A DNA stretch of 64,000 bases, from the NCBI GenBank assembly GCA_034670405.1, contig JAXDDX010000011.1:5438001-5502000 (forward strand), written 5' to 3'. Positions 1 through 18,907 of this stretch are shown in pieces (the first letter of the stretch is position 1; the number at the start of each line of letters is the position of its first letter). The notes under the pieces were generated by a model that was not told the origin of the DNA, did not search any database, and was given only the letters and a program-made list of their open reading frames with translations. The position numbers were made by a program, and so were the translations under genes. The stretch comes from Hoplostethus atlanticus. Lineage: Eukaryota > Chordata > Actinopteri > Trachichthyiformes > Trachichthyidae.

Positions 1-2135
1 TGGATAACACAACTCTATTTGACAAAGCTTATATGATTCATGATGGGAATTGGAGGGAAACGTGTTTCAAGTGCTCTCAATAAGGTATTCTGGTGCTGTG
101 CAGAATCTCTGGCCTTCAAATTAAGTTGCATGTCACAGAAAATCTTTCATTTTATTCAAGACGGACAAATCGTAAGTATTTAATATTTCATTTCCCCCCA
201 CATACACATTTTAACATTTTGTACAAAGAGCTGTGTCTAAATATATGATAAGTCATGTAGAATTTGGGGGGTGCACTGCCGACTCATCCTTTTGACACTA
301 AGTCTCCAAATCGCTACAAGGCTTTTAGTAATCTCTGCATGTTGGGTATGGCAGTCAGATGGAGTCAGCAGGGGGAATTCCTGTTTTTCCTGGCACAGAA
401 CAAGTGAAAAGATGGCTTTTTCTTTTCCACATTATGTTTGTATTGGAGATGGTACCTTGCAGGGCTGTGATATAACCAGGCAGCAGTGAAAGTGTTACTA
501 CTGCAGAGGGTCAGATACAAAACTAGCTCAATGAATAATACTTTTATCAGAACAGAATTTCTGGCTCACCAAGAAAGCTGTTCTGTCGCCAAGGTAAACA
601 ACAACCCTGTCCCACTTTGCCTCTGGTCTCTGCGGCTGTGTCACTCTGAACTGCACTGCTTTATCAAGGCTCTCAGTGTTGTGGGTTTAGTATTTAGTAT
701 TTGATATGGGCTGTTTGGCTCTTGGCCTATCTGTTGACATCCTCAGTGTATGTGTTGTGGCGTGATAACGTGAGTTCAGAAAGCAGTCTGCCTGTTTGTC
801 TGTGATGTTTACTGGTAGGAAATAAGAAACAGTGTTGAAATTTACTGTCTGAGAAGTTTGCCCTTCTTTGATGAGTCTAGCGAACTTCCAAAATAGTTTT
901 TGGTTTTGCACTGTTCAAATGTTTTTTGTTATTGCATTACCTAACATTTGCTAACCCTGCAGTTCCTAATATGGTGTAAATGAGCTCAAGAGGGAGACAT
1001 CTTAAGTTATCCATTCACTGATAGGCAGCAAGAAACACAAGCTCTTTTATATTCTTAAAGCCCACATCCAGTGACCTAATTTTTTGAAAAGTTTCAAGCA
1101 AGACTAGCAAGAAAAGCATCCGTTCACATTGCAATGTAGGAGTAACAACAGATTTCAGGCAATTGGAGAAGGCACAGCTGGTTCCCTTTTGTGTACACCT
1201 CAACCTTGATCTGAACTAGTGGAGGTAATCCTACATCACTTTTTGAAATGGACTGTTATCAGTGAAGCTTGGTAATTTCAGTTCGTGATGAGGTCATGAT
1301 GCAGGAGCGAGGCCTTTAATGAGGTTTGTGGGAGGGGATGTTGGTGTTGGCTTGCCTACCATGTGTCAGCAGGTTTTCAATAAGGGCTCTCCCCTGTATT
1401 GTGGTCTTTCTCTCACACTTCGATCGAGAGGAAATTGAAAGAAGGAAAAATGATCCCCTTGTATTCTGCAGTCGAGTGATCAGTTTTTCCTGGAGTTGGG
1501 TATCCCCCACAGAATGTAGGTTCCTCAGAGTCAGTGGGAAAACTGGATGAGCTGCACAATCGTGCTCGATAAAGAAACATTTACAGTAGCTAATTGTGGA
1601 GCGTCAGACTATAATACACTATAATATATGCTTAATATGCACCTTATCCCAATGCCCTGCCAGATCACACTTGGCAGCCTTTCACCTTCTGTGTTTCTTT
1701 GATGACAAACTGGTCTATCCTAATTAATGCAAGTAAAATAACTCGCCAACATGTAGGCTGCAGAAAGGGTTGCAGTTAATGGGTTTTGCTTTGCTTAATA
1801 CGTTTTTGACTCATGAATAGACGTTTTAATTTCATGGCCACAGAATTTTACAGGAATCTTAATCCCAGTCATCAGTTTTGAGAAGTGCATGACAGATTTT
1901 GAGTGGGGCTGGGGCTACTTTTTGTGGGAAACCATCTTGAATAATCCACTAACAACAAAGTAATATAAGCAAACCGAAAGTTAAAAAAAATCGATCTAGT
2001 TAATGGGTAGATAATTGGGTACTGTCAATTTATTATAGGCCTAATAGTATGAACATTTCAAATACATCTTTCTATAGATGTTTATGTAATCATTTTTACT
2101 CATCTGTGTACTGTTTCTGTTAATTTCTCTCTTAG
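1..2135. other. Upstream non-coding stretch
   Basis: No open frame here resembles a protein I recognise, and I saw no RNA gene or clear transposon. Since the extl3 coding region starts at 2613 and a likely 3' splice site lies at 2134-2135, this stretch is probably 5' flank or an intron in the 5' untranslated part of extl3. That placement is inference. Confidence 0.4.
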
Positions 2136-2612
2136 GTTCATTCATTGAAAAGGAGGTGGAGATTTCTGGAGGCCCAATCTCGAGGAGAATCCCTGATCAG
2201 TGTCCAGAATATGAGCACATCCCTGATGGAAGCAGCTGGCTTCTATCCCACTGACCAGTGACCAGCCATGCCTTCCCTGCATCACCCGTCGAGGGGTACC
2301 CCTCCCCAGATGCAGGACTGCGTCTGACATAGATCTGGAGCTATAGCTAAACCTCACCATAGAGATGGGATTAGCTTGTTTAGACTATGATACATTATCA
2401 GAATACAGGTGAGGCTCTGTTCAACACCCACAGGACCCTTAAGAAGAAATAAACAGGTTCAGATGACCTTTGCAAAACGACAAAGCTAAACGTCAGCTCT
2501 GATGATTTAGTATCCCTTCACCTTGCTGACGAGGTCATACCTATAACATGGCTGCTGCTGATCCCCATAGCAACGGTTCCTTGATGGCGCGAGGAGCAGA
2601 CTGAGAGAGTCA
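2136..2612 (+). other. extl3: Probable 5' untranslated exon part of extl3, with short upstream ORFs
   Basis: A pyrimidine-rich tract ending in CTCTTAG (2129-2135) makes a good 3' splice site, and from there the sequence runs without another obvious splice signal into the extl3 start at 2613. The leader holds several upstream ATGs. One opens a 19-codon frame at 2268-2327. Another opens a 6-codon frame at 2584-2604, ending only 8 bases before the main ATG. Such upstream frames usually lower translation of the main frame. The transcript itself is not visible from DNA, so the exon call is inference. Confidence 0.4.
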
Positions 2613-8753
<6,141 letters not shown>

Positions 8754-9520
8754 CATTGGGCTGAGTGGCCCAGCAAAGAGCCAAAAGCAGAGTTGATGGA
8801 AGGACTGGCAAGATGGAAAGTGAGCAGTTCCCTCTGCTAGTTCTGATGAGGATGGATGGAGGGACCACTGGGTGAATGAACTGGGTGAAGGTGAAGATAG
8901 AACTGTTACCCTGTTGGCTGGTGCTCCAATCTACAACTTTACTGGAAATGCCAAGAGTGGAAGCTGAGAGGGACTGAACAAAATAAGCCGTTTCAGTGGA
9001 TGTCCCCATTTCATGTTCTTCGATCATGCTCCATCATCAACCACTACAGATCTTATTTGCACCACTTAACGGGCCCGCTGAGGAAAGAGGCTGGTTGTAC
9101 ACGGTGTACAGAAACTGTCCAGGCAAAACTGTACCTGGTTACTGAATGACTGACAGACTGACGTGACAGTATCAGGCCTGGCATCCGGTTGAACAGACTG
9201 ACAGATATTTCTATTGGGAGAACAAAAGGGGCAAGGGCATATGGTTGCCATTGCACTCTTTTTCTTTTTTTTTTTTTCCCCCCATTTTACAACTACAAAC
9301 TGTACTGTAAACTTGTACATGAAACGTGAGCGAAGCACTGATGGTCAGAAGTATTTTATTGAACAATCTCATTTTTTAACTGTGTTGTTTAAATGTGTAA
9401 ATCTCTATGTGGAACGAACATTTTCCAGAACCTCTGCCCGTGGGAGATCGGACACAGACCTGGTCGTCTGAGGACGAGTCAACTAGACTGAAGAATAAAA
9501 TAAGTCGGCCCAATCATGTG
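8754..9520 (+). terminator. extl3: extl3 3' untranslated region with poly(A) signal at 9494-9499
   Basis: After the TAG at 8751-8753 no coding frame follows. The first strong AATAAA is at 9494-9499, which would give a 3' untranslated region of about 0.75 kb. Cleavage about 15-25 bases later is inferred. A longer form using later A/T-rich signals is possible. Confidence 0.5.
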
Positions 9521-12500
9521 TTTATTAGAATGTCAAGTGGTCATGAGAAGTCCCTTCAATGGTCACCATAATGCGTCAAGTTAGTCATGAAAACCAGCCG
9601 CCATGCTGTCATTTTGTTAAGCGTACACTCTTGATGAGTGTTGCGCTGGAGGGTGCGTAGTAATGTTTCTTTACTGGTCACGGATGGTGTGAAGTAGTTA
9701 TGCTTAACTGTAATATTGACCAATGACAGGTTACAGTGTCCCCTGCTGAAGTGCAAGTTTTCACTTTCTGGTCAAGCCACAAAATCAAATATCACCAACC
9801 AACAAAAATGTTTTCGTATCTAATAAAGGTTAGGGTTAGGCATGTAGATTTAGGATTATAGTCAACATTTTAGGTAAAAAAAAAAGTATGACCAGTTCCG
9901 GCTTTGGAGCGGGGCCAGAAAGTAACGACCAATCAACACTAAGCGATCAAATATGGTGGAAAGTTAGTAAAAGTAGACACGTACTGCCACGTTCATAATA
10001 CTCTTATCAACATCTGTATAGAACTTCCCCACGTCACACTTTACAGTATCCCTGTGTTGGTTTCACTTTTTTTTTACCATTGTTTGATGAATGTTTTCTT
10101 TGCCAAATAGGTACGAATTTGCAAGGTGCACAGTGTGAATGCTTGTTAAACGGATGCAGTCCGGTACACCCACCTCCACCGCATGGTACTTTACCAGGAG
10201 TCAGCCCATTGGAGCCCACACTGTCATGTATTATAGTTCCAACATCCCTTACTTTTGTTAAACTCAACACCCTTAATTTGACCAAGAGGATTAACTCAAA
10301 AGATGATCCCTTTTTTTTATAAAAAAATATTATTGGAGACAGAGACAAGTGTAGGCTTGTTTTCTCTGTGAGGTTGTAAGTGTGAGGCTGCTTTTATGAA
10401 ACAAAAACTCTCATAAGCCCATGGTTTCTGTATATTTATTGAATATATTATTAAAAAAAAAGAAAAGGAGAATTGTCCTGAATGGAGGCTCTCTTATCAA
10501 GGGGACTGACGTTTCGACCCGATAATGACATGCAATACAATTAACTGGATGTTGTGGTTCATTATCTCAATCAGCAAAGATGCCCCAACATGATTTGAGC
10601 CCCTCTGTGGAATTCGTTGAAACGCCAAGGAAAACCAGCATGTGCCGCTGAGCGCTTGAGGTGAAACGCTGTACTGAAGGAGCAGCGCAAACCTGCTTTG
10701 TAGCCATCCCTTAACCAGAGTGTCACAGGTTCAACCCCTGCAGCAGCCTGTGGAAAGTGTCCTCGAGTGCCTGCTCCAGGGGGCTACCCCTGCACTCTGA
10801 CCTCCTCCAGTGAAATATACACACGTATATGTGTCTCAGAGAGATATATGAAGAGACAAATACGAATATAATTACGCTGGTGTAATATGGCAATAGGTCG
10901 CTGTCAAAAAATAAAAAGATTCTAAATGTATTCTTTGTGTTGGCGCTGTGCCAGAGTTCAAAGCCCAGCCTAGCTTTTGTGGATGAGCCTGGCTCTGTCA
11001 GCATGCAGTAACCCCCCACACTCACATCTCAGCACTTTTAGTGGAGCTCCAGGGGCCTCATAATTACCCAGCTGACTCTAAACCCGTCCTTGGGGCAGGA
11101 ATTAGGTCGGCTGGTGTCACAGACAGTATTTTGGAAGTAATTCCCTCAATTCCTCCCCTCCCTGGTTTCCCCTCTTGGAACTGTGGCACAGCTGGTTTTC
11201 TGTGGCTCAGCAGGAAAAAAGGCCCCAGTCGTTCTGCTTGGGTGTCAGGAGTTGAGTATGTGCTCCTGGGCCTGATCCACAACCGTGGGTGAGGCTCCCA
11301 GCCACCTGCAACGCTGCCTGCACTGCTCCAGACTGACTTGATGACAGCGTCAAACATAGTGTTTGAAGGCCAGATGAATGGAAATAAAAATTCTCAACGT
11401 TGTTAAAAACATTTTTCTCTTGTCGTGTGGCTCTTTTCCCAAACCCCTTTTCCACACACCTGCACCTTGCTTAGTGTTGATTAGCTACCTTTTATCGCAC
11501 GCCGACCTGAAATCAAACTTGTAGCAGCGACGTGAAATCGCTCAGCATATTTTTTTGATCCCTCTACAGTTGCAGTCACCATGGGCCTCATTTATAAATG
11601 TAACACACATTCTGTGCTCACAATTATTGCACGCCAGTTGTTTTGATTTAACTACCGCAATGATTCTCTCCCCTTTTCCTGTGATAGATCAAAAGCCAAA
11701 CCTATCTTCTATTGCTTCCCGTGGCACGAACGCTAGACATCTGTTTTTCATCCTCTTTGAAAAGGATCTTACAATGAATTAATCTAGGACAAAGTCAAAG
11801 AGGGTTTTGTAGAAAATGAGGCCCTATGGTCCCATGCAGCCAGGAAGGTGTGGTCGCAGCAACCCAGAGTGAGTGGGTCAGCGCTGACGTCGCTGGGACA
11901 AAGAGGGAGAAGAATGCATCCCACGCTCCTCTGCTCCAGAGGGGAGACGGTCTCGCTCCAGTGAGTGAAGCATGGGTGTGGTGTTGTAGTCTTCGGGGGG
12001 GGGGGATTTTTCTTTTTTGGATTTGGGGATTTTCTGACATATTTGCTAGTGGGAGTTTAAATGCGATTGGCTGTGTTCCAGATTAGGACAGCAAACTCAA
12101 AAAAGTGTACTGCTCGCATCCTCGGACAGTCTTCCAATCACTTCTAATAAGAGACGACTTATTTCCCTACCTTCCTGAAATTTTGCTCTGCAACTCTTCC
12201 CAACTCGCTGTGAAGCGCAGCCAAAGCTGTCATCTGCGCTGCCTTAGATAAACAACGAGCTGGACTGGACCGCGCAGGCTTTTGCATATCCCTCCTCAGC
12301 GGGAAGCACCGTGTTTCTGCATGAATGAACATGGCTGAGTTGTCAGAAGGCTGAATGGTGAAACAGGCTCAATCTGTAATGCGCAGGAAAGGAAACCGCT
12401 CTTTGATAGCATGCAGTGTTATGTCCCAAGTCTGTAAAAAAAAATCAAGTCAGTGAACACAAAACTGAATTTCACTCTTCTCATTAAATTGATACCGGAT

Positions 12501-13283
12501 GCATAGAGTTCTGGGTTATACAAGGCCCATATAAAAGAACACATCCCCCTGCAAAGACATCAATAAAACCAGTAAACCATTTGACTGATAAAAGGGGGGA
12601 AACAACAAATGGATATTGCATAATGTCACGTGCGTGTAAACAAATTGTATAAAGCATAGCTTGTAAGCATAGCTGCAGCATGTTCCAGGCCCTTTGTAAC
12701 AGTCTTTCATAGCATCCTCTCTGCCACTGGCTATGACTAATAGAGAAATGTCTGGTATGCTGGTGCCAGAAGAAATGGGGAGGAGTCTGCCCGTCCCGGA
12801 CCTAGCTCTTTGGTCCAAGATTCAGAGAGTGAAAATGTTTCACTGTACACAATATGTCTCTTCTGTTCTGTAAACGGTTACATGCAATGTCATTGGGGAA
12901 AAAAATAACAGTTGCATTGTGTTCCTGTTAACGCCCGTTACATTTTTGAGCTCGGCCGACTATTAGATTCGATCTGCGAGTCTGTTGTCGTCGTTGTCGT
13001 CCTGGGTCAGCGACGGGGCCCGGGGGCCGGGGCTTAGACCTCCACCAATCAAGTCAATCCGTCTGCCTCAGAGTAAGTGGCTAGCTGACGGATTAAAGGG
13101 TATTCATGCAGTCTCTGGGAACCTGTTCCGGTCCTCGCACCTACTGTTTGCAGCAACACACACACACACACACACACCACACACACAATCCACTAGGTGC
13201 ATATGCTCTGTGGGTCCAGGGGATTGCAGTCCTCTGCCGCGACCGCAGGTTTGCTGCAAATCTTCCTCCTCTGCGTCGTCCTC
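9521..13283. other. Intergenic stretch between the convergent extl3 and syt14 genes
   Basis: No convincing gene. The last few hundred bases before 13284 should hold the syt14 3' untranslated region (reverse strand); reverse-strand AATAAA would read TTTATT on the plus strand and I could not single one out with confidence. A GGTTCAACCCC phrase near 10730 resembles a polymerase III B box, but no accompanying A box or tail was recognised. Confidence 0.4.
13154..13190. repeat. (CA)n microsatellite near the syt14 3' end
   Basis: An interrupted CA/AC dinucleotide run lies about 95 bases beyond the syt14 stop codon, so it would fall in the 3' untranslated region on the reverse strand (as TG/GT). Confidence 0.85.
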
Positions 13284-16200
13284 CTATGTGTCAGTGAGGC
13301 AGTGCCAGTGGCAGACCTGTTGTCCCTCTGCCTCTTTCATCTGGATCCAGTGGGCCTGCTGCTCCTCGCCGGTGCTGTTCAGGCCCAGGGAGACCCAGCC
13401 CAGCCGCTCCCGGGGCTTCATGCTGCTCCGCCGGCAGAAGACGGAAACCACCAGGGAGACCTCGGACAGCTGGAACAGCGCCACCTGGAACACAAAGGTC
13501 TCCTTGTAGGTGGGGTTGGGCTGCCCGCGGCACATGGCGGTCTTGCACTTGGACATCTCCTTCCCCTTGGAGTCCAGCATGGTCAGCTTCACGTAGGTGT
13601 CTGACAAAGGGAGAGGGTTGAGAGTGGTGAGAGGCTGCCATCGTGTGGCGGGATGTGAGTACTGCATGAGGCGGTGGACCAATGGTGATGATGCGCAGTG
13701 TAACTTTTTGATGTAATGTTCTGCGGGTAGTGAGAGATGAGGATTGTGTGCTAAGGGTGGTTTTAGCAGCGATCACTATATTTGGCATTTTGTGTAAAGC
13801 ACTGCACTCTAATCTGTTTTTTTATTTTCTGTTCCTGTTCATGGTCCTGCGGGTGATTTATATAAACAAACACGAAGACAGAGGTGGACACAAGTAATTG
13901 ACAGCCGACTCACCTCGCATGACATAAAGCTGTCCCCCTATGAAGTGTTTTACACAACAAAACAGACCGTCTGTGACACAACATGGCACACAGAGGATAG
14001 AGAAGAAAGTTAGAAAGGAGGCAAAGTCAGAAACAACAGTCTTAAGCTAGCAATACACAGGGCAAGGTGGAGACACCACAAAGGAATGAAAATTGTCACT
14101 TAGAAAAGTGCTACCTCCGTTTTGACCAGATACGAGGAAACAGAACCACCACACCCAAGGAGTTGAGGCTTTTAACGTCTTTGTACTCACTGGTGGGTTT
14201 ATCAGAGGCTGTGTTTTTGAAGTGGCTTCCCTGGACGACCTCAGTGGACAGCCGCCCCGTAGCGGCGTTGTAGATGAGACCCAGGAGGATCTCTGGCGTG
14301 GACGAGTCTCCGGCGGAGCGGTAGGACAGAGCTCCCGCACTGCGAGACACACTCACCAGAGAGCCGCAGCCCTGCCGAGGCGAGACACAAAGGGAGTTAC
14401 TCAAAGAGGAGAGGGCGGAGGGAGTGCTTTTTGTCGGCTTTTGGTTTGGGGCTGCTGCTCCGAGAAAAAGGAAGGAGTTCCACTATGTTTTGGCCATGCT
14501 GTGGCTCTCATCGGGGGGTAGCACAGCAAACTGAAGAACTTTCTTAGATATTTTAGGTTTCTTAGGTTCTTCACGCAGTTTGGTGAGACCACAGTGTGGC
14601 TTAATATGTTCACAAAATAAAGGCTTTTTGCTTGAGTGCCATGGACCTCCTTCCTTTTTCACAAAGGTAGCTACTGTCATTGAACTAGTCATCAAACTTG
14701 TTTGGGCAGCGATAAGCCTAATTTGCAGTAACTTTAAAGAGAATAACATTCTAATATCTATACATGCACAGTAAATCAAACATCCCCTTCCCACTTCCAA
14801 GAATGCATGTGCACGGTCCAAAGTACAGGTCCTCACTGTGAGTTCAGAGCCCGGCTCCAGGGTGACAGGTAGAGCCATCTTGCCCTGCAGGTTGAGCTTA
14901 GTCAGGTAGAACACCTTCTCTCCCAGGACTTTCTCCTTTTTCATCCGTCTGACACTGTAGAGGCGGAAGCGGACGGCGTAGTCGCCCAGGGCCTCCTGCT
15001 CCACCCGGGAAAACTTGAAGGTTTCCGTAAAAACGGGACAGGGGCCCTTCTGGACGCCGGTCTTGGCCCGCTGCTTCTTGGTGGGCAGCAGGACCAGGTG
15101 GACCTGCCACGAGATGTTGCCCGTCTGCTTGAGGGTGGGGATGTCCGTAGCCGCGGTGACGGTGACGGCCAACCACTGCTCGCCGGAGTCGTACTCGAAG
15201 GCCACGTCCAACGTGCCGTATTTGGCCAGCGGCTCCGGCTCGTAGGCTGTGGGGAGCCGAGACCCAGAGCCGTCCTGAGAGGGAGAGAGATGCAGAGGAT
15301 TACAGAAATAAAGACAGAGAGAGAGAGACCAAGGGATAACAAACCTGGATCAGATGTGTGGGGTTTACATTAGGACAAATGAAATGATAGTATACCAAAT
15401 TGACTTTCTGGCACTCATCGTATGTGTCAAGCCCCATACATGTAGGACCTAAGTAAGCTTAAAAGGGTATGGAGTATCTATGATCTCTATAGGACCAGCG
15501 GGAATTGCAACATCAGCAGTGCCCTTCGCCTCACCTCTGGTCCCAGCACAGCGGTGCTATCACTGGGCACGTCCTCCTCGTAGCCTTTGTTGAGGTAGCT
15601 CTCGGTGTCTTGGTCCACGCTGACTTCACTGGAGCACCGGGGGCTGTCGCAGCACTCCGGGGACGAGCCCCTCCTGACCCTCCGTCCTGAACGGGAACGA
15701 GAGGACACACATGCCGCTGTGTCCTTGTCCTGATATGGGGGAGGCTGGAGCTCATTAAGGGGAGAGTCTGTCTTTATCCTCTGGATACTGTTGGCTGTTT
15801 TCACAACAGTGAGAGAGACTCAGAAGGAGTAGCACGATATGGAGGGTGTATTATACGTTACGGGAGACTCATATTGGAGGTGTATGCAAAAGGAAAACCA
15901 ACTTTAAAGGTCCCATATTATAGGAATTAAATTCCTCTGTTTATAAACATATATAATTAGATACATTGTTAAAATGTGATTTTGTTGCGTGGTTGAATTT
16001 AAAGTTACTGCATTTTTAAAGATCCATCCTTTTTTCCTGATTGGCTCCCCTCACTAAAGACTTCCTGAAATCCGTCCAGTTTGCAGCATTTGAACTGGAA
16101 AGCCTCCACTCAGCAGGGTTACCTCACTTATATTAGAGGTGCTGGTGTTGTTGGCCAATCAGGATCAATTTAACAAATTCAATTCAGCTTTAAACTCAAC

Positions 16201-18627
16201 TAAATTTATTTGTAAAGCATCATGAAGAACATTATAGTGAATAATATGGGACCTTTAAGTTATTAATAGTTCAGTTTTAACCAGTGCAACCTAAATAAAG
16301 ATCTGAAGTGATCTGCAGTGCATAATCTAAGTACTTGACTGACAAAATTATAGTATTTAGGGATTAGCCTAGGTGTAGGTACAGGGTAGTGCACCCTGTA
16401 GCATTTCGATTAGGTGGCTGTATGACCACACAGAATTGCCGTTTTTCCACTGCAGGATCCTGAACCTTTTGGCTACTTTGAGCAGGAACCTTTTGAGTTC
16501 CCCAAAAGAGTTCTAGGTTGCTTTTCCACCGCATCAAAGTATGAGGAGTATGTGACCTGACAAAAGTGGCTGTTTGGATTCATACGTCATTTAGGTACGT
16601 GACGACCCCCACAACAAGAGCGCCAATTGGAAGTTCATCATCGGTTCATCGGTTCATTTTCCAAAACAATAAATATCTGCGAAACGCGTTCGATGAGTTT
16701 GCTACCGGTATTGAACAAGGACGGTCGGTTGCTGGATTTGATTTTATGATGATTTTTGCATAGCTTGTATTGACCAATCAGCATTGTTCAGTACTGCAAC
16801 TCCGCCCCAATGGTTCCTGGTCCCCCAAAAAGTACTACCTCGCTAGCAGGAACTTCCAAGAGGAACATTTTTCGGGGCTAAGCACCAATACTACTAAGTC
16901 CCTGGATAGTTCCTGCGGTGGGAAAAACGACTTATGTGTGCGTACTCTCACCCTGTTCACTGGAGGCTTCACTGCTGTAGCCATCTTTCCCGGTGGACTG
17001 TTTGCGTTTGTTGTCCCACACAGAGACCGGTTTCTGCTGGGCGACAGCCCCCGGGCCTCTGTCCTCCTCGCTGTCTGATGAACCAGCCTCTGGACGGGGA
17101 CACATGCACGCCCCAGTTCAAACACTACATTTATCTCACCAACTGTAGAATGTGCAAGAGAAAGAGATGAAGCATGTACTTCACGTACAAAAAGCTATAC
17201 GAAACGAAGAAGAGTTAGAAGAGAAAACAAGCCAAGGAAAAGTGACCCAGAGACCCGGGTGGTGAAAGAGAAGCAGTACACCCTCTAACCTTTGTTGGCT
17301 TTCTTTTTCTTCTTCTTGCTCTTCTTGTCTTTCTCCTTCTTTTTCTCCTTATCTGAGGCTTTTTCAGACTTCTTCGAGCCCTCCTTTGCGCCTTTGCCCT
17401 TCTTCTTGTCTGACTTTTTCTTCTTTATTGGCGAGGGCGGTGTGGGAAGCTCGGCCTCCTCCTCCTCCTCCTCCTCCTCGTCTCGTGCTTTCTTGAGGCC
17501 TTCCTCATTCTCGTCCTCCTCGTCTCCCTCAGCTCTCTCCTTTTTCTTTTTTGATGCCCTGCTTTCCGTTGCAGGACTTGGTGAGTGGGGAGATCCATTG
17601 CGGTTAGCACTTCCATGCTGGACATCCAATTTGTCTCCGCTGTAACTCTTGTCCTGTCTACTGCCGTTGTCTTTAGTCGAGGAGCCGGTTTCCTCTAAAG
17701 CTTCAGCCTGGTCCTTTGTGGTCTCTTTGTTTCTCTGAGACCTGGCTTCTTTATCCAGCTGCCTTTCCCTCCTTTCTTTTCTCCTCTGCTCTCTCTTCTC
17801 CTCCCACTCCTTCTCCTCTTTCTTCTTCCTCTCCTCCTCTGCTAACTCTGCCTCAGTTTTTTTAACCCGCCAGCATCCGTCCCTCCATTCCCATTCCAAC
17901 TGGCTTGCGGCGTTTTCCCCCTCCGCGGTGTCGTTGGACGGTTGGTCTGCGTTACAGGCCTCCGAGTCTCTGGACACCTGCCACATGCTTTTACGGTTCG
18001 CCTTGCCTTCCTGGGCTGTGGAGCTCTGGTTGGCCTCCTGGCCGCTCGCGTTTTCCCCATCCTCCTCCTCCTCCTGGACCTTGCTGATGATGGTAGTGAC
18101 CTGCTCCGACAACTGGTCGCTGACAGTGTAGGTGACGTCACTGACGGCGCTGGCCAGGTCGTCCACGCGACTGCTGACTGAGTCCAAGATGGAGGAAATG
18201 TTGACAGATGGGAGGTTCTGCTGGAAGCTCTTGAAGAAGGCCATTTCTCAGCCGGGGATCCCGTCACCACGCTGACCGCTAGATTAGCTCATCAGAGGCA
18301 CTGACATGGACATGTGGTAGTTAAGAGTGTGTGTTGCCAGCATCACTGTGTGTGCTCATACCAATACTAACACACACACCGTTATGGGTGTTGTAAAGAC
18401 TAGAGACGCTTTATAACATCAGCAACATTGAATTCATCTATTTGTACTCTGTAGTCTTGTGTTCAAACCTCCTTAATGCAACTATGAGGATGCTCAAGTT
18501 AAATTGATGTTACCTAAAGTAATGTTACCTTACTTAAGAGATGTGGACTTCTGTGATGCATCATCTGTGTGGAATGTGGAATATAGGATTTAATACTGTC
18601 AAAACCACACCAAAAGAAATATCCCAA

Positions 18628-18669
<42 letters not shown>

Positions 18670-18868
18670 GCAGCCACTGTCATAAACCCATTAAGAGTTT
18701 TTAGTACCTGGCCGGTCCTTCTTATAGCCACCAAGACGTGACAGATCGCCGGGACTCTCCACTGATAGCTTGTTGCTGAGGTAAAGAAAAAACAGAACCA
18801 TCAGCGCCATGAAGACTGCAATGGAGGACAGGACGCCTAGCAGCTCAGGAGAGACTGAGGAGAAGGAC

Positions 18869-18907
<39 letters not shown>

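Noticed and set aside
9820-9850. TTAGGG-like telomeric repeat (AAGGTTAGGGTTAGG)
   Set aside because: Only about two units; too short to be an interstitial telomeric array.
10680-10800. Possible tRNA gene or SINE head (GGTTCAACCCC)
   Set aside because: Only a B-box-like phrase; no A box at the right distance and no cloverleaf could be drawn.
12985-13604. Forward-strand frames of 174 and 135 codons
   Set aside because: They lie opposite the last syt14 exon, whose reverse-strand reading is a clear C2B domain; shadows of the true frame.
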